64,000 bases of DNA from Stenotrophomonas maltophilia (GCF_001676385.1 NZ_LYVJ01000006.1:1-64000); one strand, 5' to 3'. Positions 1 through 9,598 are shown, numbered from the stretch's first letter. The notes: generated from the sequence alone by a model not told the origin. Numbers and translations are program-made.

Positions 1-57
1 CCCATGAACCGCTCTACACGACCCGCCACGAGGGGCTCAGCCGTTGGCCGAATCCAG

Positions 58-63
58 TAAAAT
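58..63 (+). promoter_or_regulatory. candidate -10 element of mtnB
   Basis: The hexamer TAAAAT ends only 7 bases before the mtnB ATG and no Shine-Dalgarno sequence lies between them. If this is the -10 element, the transcript would begin at or next to the start codon (leaderless). No good -35 is visible. This is inference from spacing. Confidence 0.35.
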
Positions 64-70
64 CGCCGAC

Positions 71-712
71 ATGAACGCCCCCACCTTCCCGTACGACACC
101 GCGCGCCTGAGCGAACTGGCCCAGCTGCTGATCGACAACGTCCGCGAACTGGCCCACGCCGGCTGGACCCCGGCCACCAGCAGCAACTTCTCCCACCGCC
201 TGGACGATCGCCACGCCGCGATCACCGTTTCCGGCAAGGACAAGGGCCGCCTGATCGAGGACGACATCATGGTGGTGGACTTCGACGGCAAGGCCGTCGG
301 CCGCCCGCTGCGCCCCTCCGCCGAGACCCTGCTGCACACCCAGCTGTACCGCCGCTTCCCGGAGATCGGCTGCGTGCTGCACACCCACTCGCCGGTGCAG
401 ACCGTCGCCTCGCGCCTGTACGCGCCGCAGGGCCACATCCGCCTGGAAGGCTACGAGCTGCTGAAGGCGTTCGCCGGCAACAGCACCCACGAGATGGCCA
501 TCGACGTACCGGTGTTCGCCAACACCCAGGACATGAACGTGCTTTCGGCGCAGGTCGATGACCTGCTCGACCGGCAGAACCTGTGGGGCTACCTGATCGA
601 CGGCCACGGCCTGTACGCCTGGGGCCACGACATGGCCGAGGCACGCCGCCACCTGGAAGCGTTCGAGTTCCTGTTCCACTGCGAACTGGAGCTGCGCAAG
701 CTGCGCGGCTGA
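71..712 (+). CDS. mtnB: methylthioribulose-1-phosphate dehydratase
   Basis: A 213-residue class II aldolase/adducin-family protein. It dehydrates 5-methylthioribulose-1-phosphate to the diketo intermediate of the methionine salvage pathway in the cytosol. Family marks are SSNFSHR near the N terminus, SGKDKG, and the metal-binding HTHSPVQT segment, with a further His late in the protein (DGHGLYAWG). The ATG at 71 is chosen over an in-frame ATG at 44 because family members start close to this point. It is the first gene of mtnB-mtnD-mtnC, which are co-oriented and tightly spaced, so they probably form one operon. No Shine-Dalgarno is visible. Confidence 0.93.
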   Translation: MNAPTFPYDTARLSELAQLLIDNVRELAHAGWTPATSSNFSHRLDDRHAAITVSGKDKGRLIEDDIMVVDFDGKAVGRPLRPSAETLLHTQLYRRFPEIGCVLHTHSPVQTVASRLYAPQGHIRLEGYELLKAFAGNSTHEMAIDVPVFANTQDMNVLSAQVDDLLDRQNLWGYLIDGHGLYAWGHDMAEARRHLEAFEFLFHCELELRKLRG

Positions 713-804
713 ACCGGCGCGCAGATGCAGATGCCGATCCGGAATCTGCGCCCTGCACCCACCCTGCTACCCTGTCTTCCCCCCGAGACGTTCAAGCTGC
801 CGCC

Positions 805-1362
805 ATGAGCCGACTGCGCATCTACGACGACACCCGCCCCGATTCGCCGCTGCTGGACACCCAGGACGGCGCGGTCATCGCTGCCGAGCTGCAGAAGATC
901 GGCGTCACCTTCGAGCGCTGGCAGGCCACCGCGCCGGTCGCGCCGGGCGCCAGCCAGGAGGAAGTATTCGCCGCCTACCGCGCCGACATCGACCGGCTGG
1001 TCGCCGAGCGCGGCTTCAAGAGCGTGGACGTGGCCTCGATTGCCCCGGACAACCCGAACCGCGCCGAGCTGCGCAAGAAGTTCCTCGACGAGCACTTCCA
1101 CAAGGAGGACGAGGTGCGCTTCTTTGTTGCTGGCTCGGGCCTGTTCACCCTGCACGTGGGTGACAAGGTCTATGAAATCGAATGCGTGAAGGATGACCTG
1201 ATCGCCGTGCCAGATGGCACCACCCACTGGTTCGACATGGGCGAGGAGCCCAGCTTCGTCGCCATCCGCTTCTTCACCGAGCCGGATGGCTGGGTCGGCC
1301 ATTTCACCGGCACCGACATCGCGCAGAAGTTCCCCCGTTACGTACCCACCCAGGCGTCCTGA
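805..1362 (+). CDS. mtnD: acireductone dioxygenase
   Basis: A 185-residue cupin protein of the ARD family. It oxidises the acireductone 1,2-dihydroxy-5-methylthiopentene with O2. With Fe the products are the methionine precursor KMTB and formate; with Ni an off-pathway reaction gives CO. The metal-binding cupin motif is visible as [12 protein letters not shown], with the second-motif His in GTTHWFDMG. Length matches the family. The gene lies 92 bases after mtnB and 3 bases before mtnC, the usual salvage order. Metal choice cannot be read from sequence. Confidence 0.94.
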   Translation: MSRLRIYDDTRPDSPLLDTQDGAVIAAELQKIGVTFERWQATAPVAPGASQEEVFAAYRADIDRLVAERGFKSVDVASIAPDNPNRAELRKKFLDEHFHKEDEVRFFVAGSGLFTLHVGDKVYEIECVKDDLIAVPDGTTHWFDMGEEPSFVAIRFFTEPDGWVGHFTGTDIAQKFPRYVPTQAS

Positions 1363-1365
1363 TCC

Positions 1366-2061
1366 ATGCAGCCCCGCGTCATCCTGACCGATATCGAAGG
1401 CACCACCAGCAGCATCTCGTTCGTCAAGAACGTGCTGTTTCCCTATGCCCGCAAGGCGCTGCCCGCGTTCGTGGCCGAGCACGGCCAGCAGCCGGACGTC
1501 CGCCGCTGGCTGGATGCCGTGGCCACCGAGATCGGTGGCGCCTGCCAGGACAGCCTGGTGGCCGAGACGCTGCAGGGCTGGATCGACCAGGATCGCAAGC
1601 ACACCGCACTGAAGGCGCTGCAGGGCCTGATCTGGGACGAAGGCTACCGCCGCGGCGACTATACCGCCCATTTCTATCCGGAAGTGGCGCCGGTGCTGAA
1701 GGGCTGGCACGCCTCCGGGCTGCCGCTGTACGTGTACTCCTCCGGCTCGGTGCCGGCGCAGAAGCTGTTCTTCGGCTTCAGCGATGCCGGGGATCTCAGC
1801 CCGCTGGTGTCGGGCTGGTTCGACACCGAGGTCGGGGGCAAGCGCGAAGCCGACAGCTACCGCCGCATCGTGCAGGCGATCGGCGTGCCGGCCGGCGAGA
1901 TCCTGTTCCTGTCCGACGTGGTCGAGGAACTCGATGCTGCCCGCGACGCCGGCCTGCAGACCCGCCTGATCGACCGCCTGGAAGACTACCCGTTGCCGCG
2001 CACCGGCCAGGCCACCAATGGTCACGAGCGGGTCGAGAATTTCCAGCAGATCCAGCTGTAA
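1366..2061 (+). CDS. mtnC: enolase-phosphatase E1
   Basis: A 231-residue HAD-superfamily enzyme. It enolises and then dephosphorylates 2,3-diketo-5-methylthiopentyl-1-phosphate, giving the acireductone used by MtnD. The N-terminal motif [11 protein letters not shown] is the E1 form of the HAD nucleophile loop (Asp, then Glu where most HADs have Asp). YVYSSGSV carries the motif II Ser, and [12 protein letters not shown] is the C-terminal Asp motif. It starts 3 bases after the mtnD stop, so translation is probably coupled. It is the last gene of the salvage operon; a repeat pair follows at once. Confidence 0.95.
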   Translation: MQPRVILTDIEGTTSSISFVKNVLFPYARKALPAFVAEHGQQPDVRRWLDAVATEIGGACQDSLVAETLQGWIDQDRKHTALKALQGLIWDEGYRRGDYTAHFYPEVAPVLKGWHASGLPLYVYSSGSVPAQKLFFGFSDAGDLSPLVSGWFDTEVGGKREADSYRRIVQAIGVPAGEILFLSDVVEELDAARDAGLQTRLIDRLEDYPLPRTGQATNGHERVENFQQIQL

Positions 2062-2069
2062 GCAAAATG

Positions 2070-2126
2070 GTAGATGCCAACCTTGGTTGGCATGCTCCTG
2101 GTGTGCCAACCAAGGTTGGCACCTAC
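2070..2126. repeat. paired GTAG (SMAG-type) hairpin repeats
   Basis: Two inverted copies: GTAG followed by TGCCAACCTTGGTTGGCA, then the reverse form ending in CTAC. They sit between the convergent ends of mtnC and the GH2 gene. The shape (GTAG head plus a short perfect stem) matches the S. maltophilia GTAG repeats. They may also act as a bidirectional transcription end. Confidence 0.75.
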
Positions 2127-2142
2127 CAAAGCGGGATACCCC

Positions 2143-4761
2143 TCAACGATCGTTGAGGGTCTTCACCTTCAGCGCTTCGCGCAGTGTTGCCAGATCCACC
2201 GGGCTACGCACGGCGATATCGCGCCTTTCGCCGGGCAGCAGGTCCAGCAGGTTGTCTTCAACCTGCACGTCCAGTGCGCCGAAATCGATCCACGCCCCAC
2301 GCACGTAGGCCGCGCTCTCCAGGCGCAGGCGGTAATGGTCGCCTTCAAGCGACAACGCGGCCTTCAGCTTCTGCCGTGGCAGCCGCTGATCCTTGGCCTC
2401 GACGAAACCGACCACCTGGCGGGCACTCACCGCCCCGTTCTGCAGCAACTCGAACACCGCCACCGTCTGCCTTGGATCGGCACCGGCCAGCAGCTCGGCG
2501 TCGCGGAAATCACCGATCGGGGTGACTCCCTCCGCAGCAAGCTTCACCGCCTCCTCGCGACGGCCCAGCACCTTGCCGTCCATGTCGATCACCCGCAGCC
2601 GCCAACGTGCGTCCAGCGCAGTTCCATCATTGAGCAGACGGACCCGCGTGCTGCCCTCATCACGCAGCGCGGCTATCGTCACCGGCGCGAAGAAGCGCCG
2701 CGCGGCGAAGTGCAGCGCCTTCCAGCGGCCGAAATAGTCCACGCTGGACCACGAGGCGCCGGGCCAGACATCGTTGAGCTGCCAGTACAGCGAGCCCATG
2801 GTGTACGGTCGCGAGGCGCGATGATGCAGCGCCGCCAGTGCGATGCCATCGGCCTGCATCACCTGGCTGAGGTAGACGAAGTCCTCGAAGTCCTTCGGCG
2901 TGCCGTAGCCCAGCTCGATGTAGTGCAGCAGCCGGCTGTTGCCCTCGCCGGCCATGAACTTCTGGTGCGCGCGGATCACCGGGCTGTCGACGCGCTGCTC
3001 CGAGCGGGTGGCGATCTGGTCCACCGTCGCCACGGACGGCCACGCCTGCAGCCCGTACTCGGACATGAAGCGCGGGGTCTCACGCAGGTAGGCCTGCACC
3101 GGCAGCGCCGGATTTCCCCAGACCTGCCAATAGTGCTTGTCGCCGCGGGTCGAGTCGTTGGCCTTCTCGTCCAGATCGTTGCTGGGCGAGCTGGACCAGT
3201 ACGGTACGCCCAGCCCTTCCTCGCCGACCACCTGGCGCAGATCGTTGCCGAACAGGTCGACATAGCCCTGCCACACCTTCGCTGCGAACGCCGGGTGGGC
3301 CGCCTTCAGGTCGCGGCCGTGGCCCCAGTCCTTCCACGCGGTTTCTTCCTCGTTGTTGCCGCACCACAGCACGATGCTGGGGTGGTGGCGCAGGCGGCGC
3401 ACGTTGTCGCGCGCCTCAGCCACCACGCTGGCGCGGAACGCTGGATCATAGCCCGGCTGCATGCCACCGCCGAACATGAAGTCCTGCCAGACCAGCAGGC
3501 CAAGCTCGTCGGCGATGTCGAAAAACGCATCGTCCTCGTAGTAGCCGCCGCCCCAGTTGCGCAGCATGTTCATGTTGGCGTCGCGCGCGGCGGTCAGCAC
3601 TTGGCGCAGGCGCGCGGCATCGACGCGTGCGGGGAAGGCGTCGAACGGAATCACGTTGGCGCCCTTGGCGAAGATCGGCACGCCGTTGATGACGAAGGCA
3701 AAGCCCTGCCCGCCCTTGCCATCTTCCTCGCGGCGCAGTTCGACCGTGCGCAGGCCAATGCGCTGATCGCGTGACAGCGTCGCATCGGCGCCATCATCCA
3801 GCCGCGCCTGCACGGTATAGCGGTCCTGCGCGCCATGGCCGACCGGCCACCAGCGTTGCGGCCTGGTCAGTTCGACCGGCAGTTCGACGGAGTTCTGGCC
3901 CGGCTTCAGCAGCACCGTGCGCTGCAGCCGGGCCACGCTGCGGTCCTGCGGATCGCGCACATCGACGTGCACCACCGCAGAACCGGCGGCGCTGCCCTGC
4001 TCCACCTGCAGCAGCACCGCCAGCTTTGCCTGCTGGGCATCCAGTGCATCGGTGCGCACGGCCAGATCGGTCAGTCGGTGCGCGTCCCAGGCCTGCAGGT
4101 CCACCCCGCGCCAGACGCCGGCGGTGACATAGCGCGGGCCCCAGTCCCAGCCGAAGTGGTAGGCCGGCTTGCGCGCGAAGTTGCCGACCATCGCATCCTT
4201 CGGCTCATCACCGTAGGGCGAAGGATAGTTGCCGGCGATCTTGTGCGGCATCGCCTGCACGCCCGGCAGCAGTGTGCGGATCGGCGAACGGAACACGATC
4301 TGGAGCTCGTTGCCCTTGGCGCGCAGACGCCCTTCCACGCGCGCCCGCCAGGTACGGTGCGCGTTGTCCGCGCGCAGCAGCGGCCTGCCGTTGAGGCTGA
4401 CCTCGGCATAAGTGTCCAGCCCATCGAAACGCAGCTCGGCATTGGGCTTGGCCAGTGTCACCGCATCCACGTCGAAGCGGGCGCGGTACTCCCAGGCAGC
4501 CAGGCCGATCCATTGCAGTTCGGCCTCCGGCGCACCCACGTACGGGTCGCGGATCAACGCGTGCGCCAGCAGATCGGTATGCACACTGCCCGGCACCTTC
4601 GCCGCGCGCCACTGCTGCAGTCCGGGGTGGGCAGCCCCCTGCGCATCGCCGGGCAGCATGCGGAACTCCCACTGTGCCTGCAAAGGCACTGCAGTTGCCG
4701 GGAAGGCGGACGCTGCGATCAGCAGCAGGAGCAGACGGACAACGAGGGAAGGACGATGCAC
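2143..4761 (-). CDS. GH2 beta-mannosidase, exported
   Basis: An 872-residue glycoside hydrolase family 2 protein with an N-terminal hydrophobic signal (VVRLLLLLIAASAFPATA). The family acts on terminal beta-mannosyl residues, such as the Man-beta-1,4-GlcNAc bond of N-glycan cores or short beta-mannans. The sugar-binding domain covers about residues 25-215. The catalytic acid/base is Glu471 in WCGNNEE and the predicted nucleophile is Glu568 in FMSEYGLQAW. I take the GTG at 4761 as start because an AGGAG lies 8 bases upstream and the signal peptide begins there; an in-frame ATG at 4833 lacks both. It is the last gene of the minus-strand mannoside operon. Cellular location (periplasm or outer membrane) is inferred. 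Confidence 0.88.
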   Translation of the reverse strand: MHRPSLVVRLLLLLIAASAFPATAVPLQAQWEFRMLPGDAQGAAHPGLQQWRAAKVPGSVHTDLLAHALIRDPYVGAPEAELQWIGLAAWEYRARFDVDAVTLAKPNAELRFDGLDTYAEVSLNGRPLLRADNAHRTWRARVEGRLRAKGNELQIVFRSPIRTLLPGVQAMPHKIAGNYPSPYGDEPKDAMVGNFARKPAYHFGWDWGPRYVTAGVWRGVDLQAWDAHRLTDLAVRTDALDAQQAKLAVLLQVEQGSAAGSAVVHVDVRDPQDRSVARLQRTVLLKPGQNSVELPVELTRPQRWWPVGHGAQDRYTVQARLDDGADATLSRDQRIGLRTVELRREEDGKGGQGFAFVINGVPIFAKGANVIPFDAFPARVDAARLRQVLTAARDANMNMLRNWGGGYYEDDAFFDIADELGLLVWQDFMFGGGMQPGYDPAFRASVVAEARDNVRRLRHHPSIVLWCGNNEEETAWKDWGHGRDLKAAHPAFAAKVWQGYVDLFGNDLRQVVGEEGLGVPYWSSSPSNDLDEKANDSTRGDKHYWQVWGNPALPVQAYLRETPRFMSEYGLQAWPSVATVDQIATRSEQRVDSPVIRAHQKFMAGEGNSRLLHYIELGYGTPKDFEDFVYLSQVMQADGIALAALHHRASRPYTMGSLYWQLNDVWPGASWSSVDYFGRWKALHFAARRFFAPVTIAALRDEGSTRVRLLNDGTALDARWRLRVIDMDGKVLGRREEAVKLAAEGVTPIGDFRDAELLAGADPRQTVAVFELLQNGAVSARQVVGFVEAKDQRLPRQKLKAALSLEGDHYRLRLESAAYVRGAWIDFGALDVQVEDNLLDLLPGERRDIAVRSPVDLATLREALKVKTLNDR

Positions 4762-4779
4762 GTGGGGCTCCTGTTCTCC

Positions 4780-4802
4780 CGCCGGGCGTGGCCCGGCGCT
4801 AC
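4780..4802 (-). repeat. GTAG (SMAG-type) hairpin repeat
   Basis: Reads GTAGCGCCGGGCCACGCC on the minus strand and closes with the matching CGGCG. It lies between the GH2 and AGE genes. A second small hairpin (GCCAGGCATGGCCTGGC) follows at about 4816-4833. Confidence 0.65.
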
Positions 4803-4852
4803 CGATGTCGGATTGCCAGGCATGGCCTGGCACTGCTGCATTCGAACGATCT

Positions 4853-6079
4853 TCAGCGCACGACGTTCAACACTTCGTAGCACGCGCCCATGGTGTGGTA
4901 ATCCACCTTGCCGGCCGGGCTCTTCTCGTCGCTGTACTTGCGGTTGTCGGCATCCAGGATGCGGAACCAGGCGCCGTACTGATGGTCGACGAAGTGCTCC
5001 CACGCGTACGTCCAGATGCGCTCGTACCACTGCCAGTAGCGGTCATCACCGGTGCGCTTGGCCATCAGTGCGGCGGTGGCCAGCGTTTCGGCCTGCACCC
5101 AGAAGTACTTGTCGTCGTCGCAGACGAAGCTGTCGCCACCGATCGGCGCGCCATCCATGCCCGGCTGCCGGCGCGATTCCGGCGCAAAGCCGTAATACAG
5201 GCCACCCCGCGCGTCGTCCCAGCTGCGTGCCACGGCCACGTCGAACAGGTGCTGCGCAGTCGGCACCAGCCAGTCGGCCTGCACATGGCGGTCCAGGATC
5301 AGCAGCAGCTTGGCCCATTCGGTCTGGTGGCCCGGCTGGAAGCCCCACGGGCGGAACAGGTGCTTGGGGTCGTCCAGGTTGTAGTTCCAGTCGATCTCCC
5401 AGTTGGAATCGTAGTGCTCCCAGACCAGGCCACCGGCCTTGGCGGCCTGGCGACGGGTCATGTTGTCGGCCAGCTGCAGCGCGCGCTCGACATAGCGCTG
5501 CTCACCGCTGGCCTCGAACGCCGCCAGCATCGCCTCGCACATGTGCATGTTGGCGTTCTGGCCACGGTACCCGGTGAAGTTCCACTGGCCGTCCGCTTCA
5601 TCCTTGTAGAGCCCGTGCTGCGGCTCCCAGAAGCGCGCTTCCAGCAGCTGCCATGTCTCGTCCATCCATGCGCGGGCCTGCTCGATGCCTGCCTTCAGCG
5701 CGCAGCTGTAGGCCAGCAGCACGAAGGCTACGCCGTAGCAGTGGTTCATGTCGTCCTCGACCTTGCCATCACGCAGGGTCCAGGCATAGCCGCCGGTGGC
5801 GGGGTTGCGGTGCACCTGGCGCAGGTAGCGCACGCCGTGCTCGACCGCGTCGCGGTACTCGGCATTGCCGAACTCGCGGTAGGCCATCGCGTAGTTGAAG
5901 ACGAAACGGGTGCTGCTCACCAGGTGGCGGTGGCTGGCATCGTAGATACTGCCGTCGTCGCGGAAGTAGTGGAAGAAACCGCCGTTGGGGTCGATGCAGC
6001 GCGGATGGTAGAACGCCATCGTATCGGCGATATGCGCACGCAGGAACGCGGGCGAACGGAAATCGGGCGAGTTGCTCAT
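4853..6079 (-). CDS. AGE-family D-mannose isomerase (predicted)
   Basis: A 408-residue protein of the N-acylglucosamine 2-epimerase (AGE) family with the (alpha/alpha)6-barrel fold. The HLVSSTRFVFNYA segment and several His residues resemble mannose isomerase/YihS-type members rather than true GlcNAc 2-epimerases. The likely reaction is D-mannose to D-fructose, because the next gene upstream is a fructokinase-type kinase and the operon carries two mannosidases. Its ATG overlaps the stop of that kinase (ATGA), so the two are translationally coupled. Cellobiose/mannobiose 2-epimerase is the main alternative. Cytosolic; no signal peptide. Confidence 0.8.
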   Translation of the reverse strand: MSNSPDFRSPAFLRAHIADTMAFYHPRCIDPNGGFFHYFRDDGSIYDASHRHLVSSTRFVFNYAMAYREFGNAEYRDAVEHGVRYLRQVHRNPATGGYAWTLRDGKVEDDMNHCYGVAFVLLAYSCALKAGIEQARAWMDETWQLLEARFWEPQHGLYKDEADGQWNFTGYRGQNANMHMCEAMLAAFEASGEQRYVERALQLADNMTRRQAAKAGGLVWEHYDSNWEIDWNYNLDDPKHLFRPWGFQPGHQTEWAKLLLILDRHVQADWLVPTAQHLFDVAVARSWDDARGGLYYGFAPESRRQPGMDGAPIGGDSFVCDDDKYFWVQAETLATAALMAKRTGDDRYWQWYERIWTYAWEHFVDHQYGAWFRILDADNRKYSDEKSPAGKVDYHTMGACYEVLNVVR

Positions 6080-7071
6080 GCGGTAGTGTCCTGGGCCTGC
6101 AGCAGCTGCTGCACTTCATCGAGCGAGGGCATCGCGGCGAACGCGCCCTTGCGGGTAACAGCCAGCGCACCCACTGCGGCACCGAAGCGCAGCGTGGCGG
6201 TGATCGCCTCCGGGTCCTGGCAGAAGGCAGCGAAGCCGGCGCCGGCTCCGCCGCGCTCCAGCAAGCCGACCAGCACGCCACCGACGAAGGCATCACCGGC
6301 CGCGGTGGTATCGACGGTGGCCACGCGGAAACTGGTGACCGTGCCATGGTTGTCGCGGGTGTACCAATGCAGCGTGGCCGCACCGTCGGTGACGATCACC
6401 CAGCGCGCCTGCGCGGCCAGCAGTCGCCGCAGCACCGCCGCTTCGCCGTCGGCGCCCAGCGGCGCGGCCAGGTAGTCCAGCTCTTCGCGCGACAGCTTGA
6501 CCAGATCGGCGCGCTCCAGCGCCTGCCACAGGCGCGGCGTCGGGTCTTCGTTGGCCGGCCACAGCGCGGGACGCAGGTTGAGATCGAGGCTGACCGTCGC
6601 ACCGGCGGCGCGAGCACGGGCCATGCCGGCGAAGGTGGCCTCGGCGATGGCCGGCTCGGTCAGGCTGTTGGAGCAGACGTGGAAGCACTGCGCCCTGTCG
6701 AAGCACGCGGCCTGGAAGTCGCTGTCGCGGAACAGAAGGTCGGCCGCCGGCGGCCGGTAGAAGCTGAAGCTGCGCTCGCCACTGGCGTCGAGAGCGACAA
6801 AGGCCAGCGCGGTCTTGGCCGCATCGGTACGCACGATGTAATCGGTGCCCACGCCGTGCTCGGCCAGGCTGTCGGCGAGGAAGTCACCGAACATGTCACG
6901 GCCGAGCATGCCGACGAACTGGGTCTTCGCGCCCAGCCGCGCAGCGGCCACGGCAACGTTGGCCGGCGCACCACCGGCGTACTGCAGGAACGCGCGCGGG
7001 GTGTCGGCCGAGGCCGGCGGCTGCGCTAGTAGATCGATCAAAATTTCGCCGAAGCAGACAATGGCACCCAT
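6076..7071 (-). CDS. PfkB-family fructokinase
   Basis: A 331-residue ribokinase/PfkB sugar kinase. The N-terminal GGAPANVAVAAARLG signature and the C-terminal DTTAAGDAFVGG motif (catalytic Asp and anion hole) are both intact. The sequence resembles bacterial fructokinases, and in this operon it would make fructose-6-phosphate from the fructose released by the isomerase. The ATG at 7071 is chosen because MGAIVCFGEILID is the usual start of the family. The start is 8 bases downstream of the permease stop, and the stop overlaps the isomerase start. Confidence 0.88.
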   Translation of the reverse strand: MGAIVCFGEILIDLLAQPPASADTPRAFLQYAGGAPANVAVAAARLGAKTQFVGMLGRDMFGDFLADSLAEHGVGTDYIVRTDAAKTALAFVALDASGERSFSFYRPPAADLLFRDSDFQAACFDRAQCFHVCSNSLTEPAIAEATFAGMARARAAGATVSLDLNLRPALWPANEDPTPRLWQALERADLVKLSREELDYLAAPLGADGEAAVLRRLLAAQARWVIVTDGAATLHWYTRDNHGTVTSFRVATVDTTAAGDAFVGGVLVGLLERGGAGAGFAAFCQDPEAITATLRFGAAVGALAVTRKGAFAAMPSLDEVQQLLQAQDTTA

Positions 7072-7078
7072 TCCGGAC

Positions 7079-8392
7079 TCAGCCTCCCTGCGTTGCGGAA
7101 GCCGGCGTACGCGCGCCGACCAGTCCGTAGAAAATGATGTAGCCGTAGCACAGCAGCGGCAGGATGAAGCTGGCCTGCACACCGATGTGGTCGGCCAGCA
7201 CGCCCTGCAGGTATGGCACCACGGCACCGCCGACGATGGCCATGATCAGCAGGCTGGAGCCCTTGTTGGTCAGCGGGCCGAGGCGCTCGATGCTCAGCGC
7301 GAAGATGGTCGGGAACATGATCGAGTTGAACAGGCCGATCGCCACCACCGAGTGCAGCGCGATGTTGCCGGAGCTCAGCATGGTCGTGACCAGCAGGGCG
7401 ACGTTGACCAGCGCGAAGATCGCCAGCAGGCGGCTGGGCGAGAAGCGCGCGAGCAGTGCCGAGCCCGCGAAGCGGCCGATCATCGCCATCGTCCAGTAGG
7501 CCGACACGTAGTGCGTGGCTTGCTGCTCGCTGAAGCCACCGATGTTGGGCATCGACAGGTAGTTGACCAGGAAGCTGCCGATCGACACTTCGGCGCCCAC
7601 GTAGAAGAAGATGCCCAGCACGCCCAGCAGCAGGTGGCGCTTGCGCAATGCGTCCAGGTAGCTGTGGTGGTGACCCTGGTCGGCCTGCTCGGTGGCGTCG
7701 CTCAACGCCGGGAGGCGGAACAGGAACACGAACAGCGCCAGCAGCACCAGTGCCACGGCCAGGCCCACGTACGGGCCCTGCACGGCCTGCGCCTCGGCGG
7801 TACGGTAGGCCAGCTGCTCGGCGGCCGGCAGCGCCGCGATGTCGTCAGCGCTCTTGACGGTGTTGGACAGGATCAGCATGCCGCCGAAGATCGGCGCAAT
7901 GGCCGTACCCAGCGAGTTCAGCGCCTGCGCCAGGGTCAGGCGGCTGGAGCTGGTCTGTTCCGGGCCCAGCAGCGCGACGTAGGGGTTGGCGGCAACCTGC
8001 AGCACGGTAATGCCGGTGGCCAGCACGAACAGTGCGCCGAGGAAGGCGCCATACACGCGCAGTTCGGCCGCAGGCCAGAAGCCCAGCGCACCGATACCCG
8101 CAATCACCAGGCCGGCCACGATGCCCTTCTTGTAACCCAGCGCCGCTACCAGCCGACCGGCCGGCAGAGACATCAGGAAATAGGTGCCGAAGAAGGTGAA
8201 CTGCACCAGCATCGCCTTGGCGTAGTTCAGCTCGAACACTGCCTTCAGGTGCGGGATCAGGATGTCATTGAGGCAGGTCAGGAAGCCCCACATGAAGAAG
8301 ATCGTGGTGACGACGGCCAGCGCCTTGCCGTTGGTGACGGCGGGTGCGTTGCCCGAAGAACCCGATGGACGGGGCGTTACGGAGATCGGCAT
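7079..8392 (-). CDS. sugar MFS permease, FucP/GluP type
   Basis: A 437-residue integral membrane protein with about 12 hydrophobic segments. The early FFMWGFLTCLNDILIPHLK motif is typical of the fucose/glucose-galactose:H+ symporter branch of the major facilitator superfamily. It should carry a hexose across the inner membrane; mannose is the expected substrate from context (mannosidases upstream and downstream, mannose isomerase next door), but substrate cannot be read from the sequence. It lies 60 bases after the LacI gene and 8 bases before the kinase gene. Confidence 0.88.
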   Translation of the reverse strand: MPISVTPRPSGSSGNAPAVTNGKALAVVTTIFFMWGFLTCLNDILIPHLKAVFELNYAKAMLVQFTFFGTYFLMSLPAGRLVAALGYKKGIVAGLVIAGIGALGFWPAAELRVYGAFLGALFVLATGITVLQVAANPYVALLGPEQTSSSRLTLAQALNSLGTAIAPIFGGMLILSNTVKSADDIAALPAAEQLAYRTAEAQAVQGPYVGLAVALVLLALFVFLFRLPALSDATEQADQGHHHSYLDALRKRHLLLGVLGIFFYVGAEVSIGSFLVNYLSMPNIGGFSEQQATHYVSAYWTMAMIGRFAGSALLARFSPSRLLAIFALVNVALLVTTMLSSGNIALHSVVAIGLFNSIMFPTIFALSIERLGPLTNKGSSLLIMAIVGGAVVPYLQGVLADHIGVQASFILPLLCYGYIIFYGLVGARTPASATQGG

Positions 8393-8452
8393 GCGATACG
8401 CGCCTCGATGCGCGGAAGGTCGTTGTTGCGTGGAAGGGGTATGTGGAAGGAA

Positions 8453-9502
8453 TCAGTTCGGACGTGCAGCACTGCTTTCGCGGATCCGCAGCTGCACCGG
8501 TGCGACCGTGCGCCGTGGCGGCGCCTCCGGTTCGTCCAGTCGTTGCAGCAGCAGCGCGGCAGCTTGCCGGCCGCGCTCGCGCGGGTCGGCGGTCAGCGTG
8601 GTCAACGGCGGCACCGCTACCGCCGCCTCGGAGATGTCGTCGAAGCCGGTGACCGCGAAGTCACCGCCCGGGCGGATGCCGCGCGAATTCAGGCCCAGCA
8701 TCAGGCCCAGCGCGACGGTGTCGTTGTAGCAGACGGCCGCACTCGGGCGATGGCCATCGGCAAACAGCTCATCGGTGCGCGCCGCGGCCTCCAGGCGGTT
8801 CGGTGCCGATTCGATCATCCAGCCCGGCGGCAGCGACAGCCCGGCCTCGGCCAGCGCCTGCTGGAAACCGGCGCGGCGCTGATGACAGGAGCTGGATGCC
8901 GCGTGGCCGCCGAAGAAGGCGATCTGGCGATGGCCACGTTCGATCAGGTGGCGCGTGGCCAGATAGGCACCGTGCTGGTTGTCCAGGGTCAGGAAGTCCC
9001 AGTCTGCGCCTTCCAGTTCACGGTTGAACAGCAGCACGTTGGCATTGGCGCCCAGCGCCTGCCGCAACTGCGCACTGTCACTGCCTTCGGCCGGCGACAG
9101 GATCAGGCCGGCGGGGGTGTGCTCCATCAACGTGGACAGCACCGCCTGCTGGCGCTCCGGCGATTCACCGGTACTGCCCAACAACGTCACGTAACCACGC
9201 CCGCCCAGCGCCTCGTCCACGCCCGAGGCGAATTCGGCGAAGAACGGGTTGGACAGGTCGTTGATCACCAGCGCGATGCTCGACGAGGTGCGGCGGCGCA
9301 GGTTGGCCGCAGCACGGTTGTAGACATAGCGCTGGCGGCGCAGCTCGGCCTCGACCTTGGCCCGGGTATCGACGTTGACCAGCGGGCTGCCGCGCAGCAC
9401 CAGCGACACGGTTGCCCGTGACACGCCGATCGCGCGCGCAATGTCGGTCACCGTCACCGCCTTGCCGGCACGCTTGCTGGGACTGCTGCCGTTGTCGTTC
9501 AT
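8453..9502 (-). CDS. LacI-family repressor of the mannoside regulon (predicted)
   Basis: A 349-residue LacI/GalR-type regulator. The N-terminal helix-turn-helix reads VTVTDIARAIGVSRATVS, followed by the hinge helix (about residues 50-65) and a periplasmic-binding-protein-like effector domain. The ATG at 9502 has a purine-rich GGGAAGA just upstream and is preferred to an ATG at 9529. The gene is embedded between the GH92 and permease genes and transcribed with them, so it would be self-regulated. I propose it binds the TTRGATCGATYCAA palindromes listed here; the effector may be mannose or a derivative. Target and effector are inference. Confidence 0.88.
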   Translation of the reverse strand: MNDNGSSPSKRAGKAVTVTDIARAIGVSRATVSLVLRGSPLVNVDTRAKVEAELRRQRYVYNRAAANLRRRTSSSIALVINDLSNPFFAEFASGVDEALGGRGYVTLLGSTGESPERQQAVLSTLMEHTPAGLILSPAEGSDSAQLRQALGANANVLLFNRELEGADWDFLTLDNQHGAYLATRHLIERGHRQIAFFGGHAASSSCHQRRAGFQQALAEAGLSLPPGWMIESAPNRLEAAARTDELFADGHRPSAAVCYNDTVALGLMLGLNSRGIRPGGDFAVTGFDDISEAAVAVPPLTTLTADPRERGRQAAALLLQRLDEPEAPPRRTVAPVQLRIRESSAARPN

Positions 9503-9598
9503 CGTCTTCCCGGACTCCGCTGGAGGCACAAGCCTAATGGATCACGGCCATCCCGTGCCGTGCCGTTCGCTGGGTTACCGCGAACGGCACAGCCCGGC

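Noticed and set aside
2074..3774. A long plus-strand open frame of over 560 codons opposite the GH2 beta-mannosidase gene.
   Set aside because: It is the antisense shadow of a GC-rich gene: Arg/Ala/His-rich, no known motifs, no ribosome site, and the minus strand carries an intact family-2 enzyme.
7029..7043. TAGATCGATCAA in the fructokinase start region, similar to the mannoside operator.
   Set aside because: It lies in coding sequence (Leu-Ile-Asp codons), lacks one outer arm and is inside the operon, so it is probably a chance match.
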